A stretch of 64,000 nucleotides of DNA, taken from contig NC_004463.1 of the NCBI RefSeq assembly GCF_000011365.1, positions 4,822,001-4,886,000 of the forward strand, given 5' to 3'. A model generated the notes under the pieces. The model did no database searches. It was not told the origin of the DNA and saw only the letters and a program-made list of their open reading frames with translations. Below are positions 58,480-64,000 of the stretch, piece after piece. A program made the position numbers and the translations under genes. Source of the stretch: Bradyrhizobium diazoefficiens USDA 110. GTDB taxonomy: Bacteria; Pseudomonadota; Alphaproteobacteria; Rhizobiales; Xanthobacteraceae. Positions within the stretch are counted from its first letter, which is position 1. Each line of letters begins with the position of its first letter.

Positions 58480-60084
58480 ATGCCGCTCCATTCCAGCATC
58501 GATCCGTCTTCGTCAGACTTTGCGCGCAATTCCGAGGCCATGCGCTCCCTCGTCGCGGACTTGCGCGAAAAGCTCAGCCAGGTTGCGGGCGGCGGCGGCG
58601 AGGCCTCGCGCAACCGCCACACCTCGCGCGGCAAGATGCTGGCGCGCGAGCGCGTTGACCTGCTGGTCGATCCCGGGACCTCGTTCCTGGAGCTGTCGCC
58701 GCTGGCGGCCTACGGCCTCTATGGCGGCGACGTGCATTCGGCGAGCGTCGTCACGGGAGTGGGGCGCATCTCGGGCCGCGAATGCGTGATCGTCGCCAAC
58801 GACGCCACCATCAAGGGCGGCACCTATTATCCGATGACTGTGAAGAAGCATCTGCGCGCGCAGGACATCGCGCGGCAGAACAATCTTCCCTGCGTTTATA
58901 TGGTCGATTCCGGCGGCGCCTTCCTGCCGCTCCAGGACGAGATCTTTCCGGACGAGCGCCACTTCGGCCGCATCTTCTACAACCAGGCGCAGATGTCGTC
59001 GCAAGGCATCCCGCAGGTCGCGATCGTGATGGGGTCCTGCACCGCCGGCGGCGCCTATGTGCCGGCCATGTCGGACGAGAGCATCATCGTGCGCAACCAG
59101 GGCACCATCTTCCTCGGCGGCCCGCCGCTGGTGAAGGCGGCGACCGGCGAGGTGGTGACCGCGGAGGAGCTCGGCGGCGCCGACGTGCATTCGCGGCAAT
59201 CAGGTGTGACCGATCACTACGCGCAGAACGACGCCCACGCGATCGGCATCGCCCGTCGCATCGTCGGCACCCTGAAGCCGTCGAGCCGGCCGAACCTCAA
59301 CATGCATCCGCCGCGCGATCCGCTGTTCGCGGCCGAGGAGATCTACGGCGTGGTGCCGGTCGATGGCCGCAAGCCGTTCGACGTGCGCGACATCATCGCG
59401 CGCGTTGTGGACGGGTCGGAATTCGACGAGTTCAAGAAACTCTACGGCACGACGCTGGTGTGCGGCTTCGCCCATATCTGGGGCTATCCGGTCGGCATCA
59501 TCGCCAACAACGGCATCCTGTTCAGCGAGAGTTCGTTGAAGGGGGCGCATTTCATCGAGCTGTGCTGCCAGCGCGGCATTCCGCTGGTGTTCCTGCAGAA
59601 CATCACCGGCTTCATGGTCGGCAAGAAGTACGAGGCCGGCGGCATCGCGCGCGACGGCGCCAAGCTGGTCACTGCGGTCGCGACGGCGTCGGTGCCGAAA
59701 TTCACCGTGGTGATCGGCGGCTCCTATGGCGCCGGCAATTACGGCATGTGCGGCCGCGCCTACTCACCGCGCTTTCTCTGGATGTGGCCGAACGCGCGCA
59801 TCTCGGTGATGGGCGGCGAGCAGGCCTCGATGGTGCTGAGCCAGGTCCGGCGCGACAATATCGAGGCCAGGGGCGATAGCTGGTCGAAGGACGAGGAAGA
59901 TAAGTTCCGCGAGCCGATCCGCGCGCAGTATGAAGGCCAGGGCCATCCGTACTACGCGACCGCGCGCCTGTGGGACGACGGCGTGATCGACCCGGCCGAC
60001 ACCAGGCTCGTGCTCGGCCTCGGCCTCTCGGCGGCGTCGAATGCGCCGATCGAACCGACGAAATTCGGCCTGTTCAGGATGTGA
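58480..60084 (+). CDS. mccB: Methylcrotonyl-CoA carboxylase beta (carboxyltransferase) subunit
   Basis: A 534-residue acyl-CoA carboxylase carboxyltransferase subunit transferring carboxyl from biotin to methylcrotonyl-CoA, giving 3-methylglutaconyl-CoA. Family signatures are [59 protein letters not shown], and two glycine-rich oxyanion loops ([14 protein letters not shown] and [17 protein letters not shown]). The length fits. It lies between ivd and the biotin-bearing subunit. Confidence 0.95.
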   Translation: MPLHSSIDPSSSDFARNSEAMRSLVADLREKLSQVAGGGGEASRNRHTSRGKMLARERVDLLVDPGTSFLELSPLAAYGLYGGDVHSASVVTGVGRISGRECVIVANDATIKGGTYYPMTVKKHLRAQDIARQNNLPCVYMVDSGGAFLPLQDEIFPDERHFGRIFYNQAQMSSQGIPQVAIVMGSCTAGGAYVPAMSDESIIVRNQGTIFLGGPPLVKAATGEVVTAEELGGADVHSRQSGVTDHYAQNDAHAIGIARRIVGTLKPSSRPNLNMHPPRDPLFAAEEIYGVVPVDGRKPFDVRDIIARVVDGSEFDEFKKLYGTTLVCGFAHIWGYPVGIIANNGILFSESSLKGAHFIELCCQRGIPLVFLQNITGFMVGKKYEAGGIARDGAKLVTAVATASVPKFTVVIGGSYGAGNYGMCGRAYSPRFLWMWPNARISVMGGEQASMVLSQVRRDNIEARGDSWSKDEEDKFREPIRAQYEGQGHPYYATARLWDDGVIDPADTRLVLGLGLSAASNAPIEPTKFGLFRM

Positions 60085-60088
60085 TGCG

Positions 60089-62104
<2,016 letters not shown>

Positions 62105-62105
62105 G

Positions 62106-63017
62106 ATGAGCGAGCCCGTCCGCATCATCGAGATGGGGCCGCGCGACGGCCTCCAGAACGAGAGGACGCCGGTGAGCGTCGAAGCCCGCATTGCCTTCGT
62201 CGAGGCGCTGGTCGCAGCCGGTCTCAACACCGTCGAGGTCGGCGCTTTCGTGTCGCCCAAGGCGATCCCGCAAATGGCAAGCTCCGATGCCGTGCTGCGC
62301 GGCGTCGGCCATATAACGGGTGCCGAATTCCACGTGCTGGTGCCGAACGAGAAGGGCTATGACGCCGCGCGCGCCGCGGGCGCGAAGGTGGTCTCCGTCT
62401 TTGCGGCGGCCTCCGAAGGCTTTTCGCGGGCCAACATCAACTGCACGGTCGCGGAGTCGATCGAACGGTTCAAGCCGGTGCTGGCGCGCGCCAAGACCGA
62501 CGGCATCAAGGTGCGCGGCTACATTTCCTGCGTGCTGGGCTGTCCGTTCGACGGCGAGATCAAGCCGAAGGCGGTGGCCGATCTTGCTAGCACGCTGTGG
62601 GACCTCGGCTGCTACGAGATCTCGCTCGGCGACACCATCGGCGTCGGCACCCCGGCCAAGGCGAAGGAAATGCTGCGCGCCGTCAGCGCCGACATCCCCG
62701 CCGCCAATCTCGCGATGCACTTTCATGACACCTACGGCCAGGCGCTCGCCAACCTCTATGCCGGGCTGGAGCAGGGCGTCCGCGTCATCGATGCCGCCGC
62801 CGGCGGCCTCGGCGGCTGCCCCTACGCCCCCGGCGCGACCGGCAATGTCGCGACCGAGGATGTCGTCTACATGCTCGAAGGCATGGGCATCAGCACCGGC
62901 GTCGACATGGAGAAGCTGTTGGCGGCGACGAACGAGATGAGCGGCGTGCTGGGCAAGCCGCCCGTGAGCCGCGTGGCGTCCGCGCTGAATGCGAAGAAGA
63001 AGCGAACTACGTCCTAA
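62106..63017 (+). CDS. hmgL: Hydroxymethylglutaryl-CoA lyase
   Basis: A 303-residue HMG-CoA lyase splitting HMG-CoA into acetyl-CoA and acetoacetate. The metal-dependent TIM barrel signature EMGPRDGLQNE (residues 9-19), the SVFAAASEGFSRANINCTVAES loop, CPFDGEIKP and GGLGGCPYAPGATGNVATED with the catalytic-loop cysteine are all present. It begins two bases after the mccA stop and finishes the leucine branch. Confidence 0.95.
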   Translation: MSEPVRIIEMGPRDGLQNERTPVSVEARIAFVEALVAAGLNTVEVGAFVSPKAIPQMASSDAVLRGVGHITGAEFHVLVPNEKGYDAARAAGAKVVSVFAAASEGFSRANINCTVAESIERFKPVLARAKTDGIKVRGYISCVLGCPFDGEIKPKAVADLASTLWDLGCYEISLGDTIGVGTPAKAKEMLRAVSADIPAANLAMHFHDTYGQALANLYAGLEQGVRVIDAAAGGLGGCPYAPGATGNVATEDVVYMLEGMGISTGVDMEKLLAATNEMSGVLGKPPVSRVASALNAKKKRTTS

Positions 63018-63021
63018 TTTT

Positions 63022-63116
63022 CGTAGGGTGGGCAAAGGCGCATAGCGCCGTGCCCACCATCTCTCCGCGATCGAATTTGGAAATGGTGGGCACGCTTTCG
63101 CTTCACCCACCCTACG
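63022..63116. repeat. Intergenic palindromic element, CGTAGGGTGGG type
   Basis: CGTAGGGTGGG at 63022-63032 and its complement at 63106-63116, with an inner pair GTGCCCACCAT / ATGGTGGGCAC. It sits between convergent genes and may terminate both transcripts. Confidence 0.85.
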
Positions 63117-63134
63117 AGACAACGAAACGCGCGG

Positions 63135-64000
63135 TCAGGCCGCCTTCAGCCCAACATCCGGCAGACGCGGCCGGCTCTTGAGCGCCTTCACCATCATGGC
63201 CTCGACCTCGGCCTTTTCCTGCGGCAGCAGGGCGAGGCGGGGCGGACGGGTCAGCACCGTGCCGCGGCCCATGATGTGCTCGCACAGCTTGATGCACTGG
63301 ACGAGGTCCGGGCGCGCATCGAGATGCAAGAGCGGCATGAACCATTCGTAGAGTGGCATCGCCTCGGCATAGCGTCCCGCCTTGGCCAGGCGAAACAGTG
63401 TCTCGCCCTCGCGCGGGAAGGCGTTCGACATGCCGGAGACCCAGCCCACGGCGCCCATGGCGACGCTCTCGACGATGACGTCGTCGAGGCCTGCGAACAG
63501 CACGAAGCGGTCGCCGACCATGTTCCTTGTGTCGATGAAGCGGCGCGTGTCGCCGGAGGAATCCTTGAAGGAGACGACCGTCTCGACGTCGGCGAGCGAG
63601 GCCAGGATGTCGGGGGTGACGTCGTTCTTGTAGATCGGCGGGTTGTTGTAGAGCATCACGGGAAGGTCCGTCGCGGTGGCGACGGCGCGGAAATGCGCGG
63701 CGGTCTCGTGCGGCTTCGACGAATAGACCAGGGCCGGCATCACCATGACGCCGTCGATGCCGACACGCGCGGCTTCCTTGGCCGTCTCGACCGCGAAGGC
63801 CGTGGTGAACTCGGCGATGCCGCACAGCACGGGCACGCGCCCGGCCGCGACGGATTTCGCCGTCTCCATGATCGCGACCTTCTCCTTGCGCTCCAGCGAC
63901 GTGTTCTCGCCGACGGAGCCGCAGACGATCAGGCCGGAGACGCCGTCGCGGATCAGTCCGTCCATCACCTTCGCGGTCGCGTCGATGTCGAGCGAGAGAT
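63135..64000 (-). CDS. Dihydrodipicolinate synthase (DapA) family protein, cut by the window end
   Basis: At least 288 residues; the N-terminus runs off the window, and the frame stays open to 64000 (SLDIDATAKVMDGLI at its edge), so the true start is outside. The TIM-barrel NAL-family signature GSVGENTSLERKEKV, Tyr in VMLYNNPPIY and Schiff-base Lys in VVSFKDSSGDTRRF are intact. Many members are keto-acid aldolases or decarboxylases rather than DapA proper; the convergent liu operon does not identify its substrate. Confidence 0.9.
   Translation of the reverse strand, partial: LSLDIDATAKVMDGLIRDGVSGLIVCGSVGENTSLERKEKVAIMETAKSVAAGRVPVLCGIAEFTTAFAVETAKEAARVGIDGVMVMPALVYSSKPHETAAHFRAVATATDLPVMLYNNPPIYKNDVTPDILASLADVETVVSFKDSSGDTRRFIDTRNMVGDRFVLFAGLDDVIVESVAMGAVGWVSGMSNAFPREGETLFRLAKAGRYAEAMPLYEWFMPLLHLDARPDLVQCIKLCEHIMGRGTVLTRPPRLALLPQEKAEVEAMMVKALKSRPRLPDVGLKAA

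Overview
The window is a 64 kb piece of a GC-rich (roughly 64%) alphaproteobacterial chromosome, most probably Bradyrhizobium or a close relative. The grounds are the rhizobial gene families (DUF3551 exported protein, NDUFS4-like complex I subunit, OpgC, several small Rhizobiales-type proteins), the frequent GTG/TTG starts, and several families of dispersed intergenic palindromes familiar from Bradyrhizobium genomes. Nothing was searched; every family name comes from recognising motifs. No phage, transposase, CRISPR array or rRNA operon was seen. Two tRNA genes (Glu-UUC and Pro-UGG) are present.

Region by region. 0-4.3 kb: aminotransferase, homoserine dehydrogenase and GlpX (amino acid and central metabolism). 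4.4-7.7 kb: dehalogenase, NmrA-like reductase with cupin, and an exported metallo-beta-lactamase-fold hydrolase. 8-15.2 kb: a GntR-controlled catabolic operon with a crotonase-fold enzyme, a class III CoA-transferase, a complete tripartite tricarboxylate transporter and a PdxA-like dehydrogenase; its substrate is unknown. 15.3-23 kb: L,D-transpeptidase, a soluble chemoreceptor-like sensor, RecJ, an SDR, a class II aldolase and an MltB-type lytic transglycosylase. 23-25.9 kb: a MarR / AhpD-like / cupin stress module with two palindromic operators, and an orphan amino-acid-binding protein. 26-30.6 kb: M23 peptidase, EF-P and its lysylation enzymes EpmA and EpmB. 30.9-32.2 kb: DAHP synthase behind a leader that reads as a textbook aromatic-amino-acid attenuator. 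32.2-40.2 kb: membrane proteins (HdeD, PrsW), fatty acid desaturase, PilZ proteins, GST, glyoxalase-like protein and small membrane proteins. 40.4-43.2 kb: an island bounded and punctuated by six copies of an 18-bp repeat. 43.2-52.5 kb: mostly small hypothetical genes with HU, Sir2, a double cold-shock protein, DUF192 and a structured intergenic element. 52.6-57 kb: OpgC, complex I accessory subunit, Lrp/AsnC regulator, DUF1428, DUF3551 and an AraC regulator. 57.2-63 kb: the leucine/isovalerate (liu) operon: isovaleryl-CoA dehydrogenase, both methylcrotonyl-CoA carboxylase subunits and HMG-CoA lyase. The window ends inside a DapA-family gene.

The most interesting items are: (1) a leaderless 26-codon peptide with codons Tyr-Phe-Trp-Tyr-Phe-Ser-Tyr in front of the DAHP synthase gene, with mutually exclusive antiterminator and terminator hairpins; (2) the GntR/CoA-transferase/TTT/PdxA operon, whose crotonase lacks both usual catalytic glutamates; (3) a two-gene cassette of unknown function enclosed by perfect 18-bp inverted repeats; (4) a potentially structured RNA of about 140 nt after the HU gene; (5) a soluble sensor joining a methyl-accepting-type hairpin tip to a C-terminal sensory-like domain.
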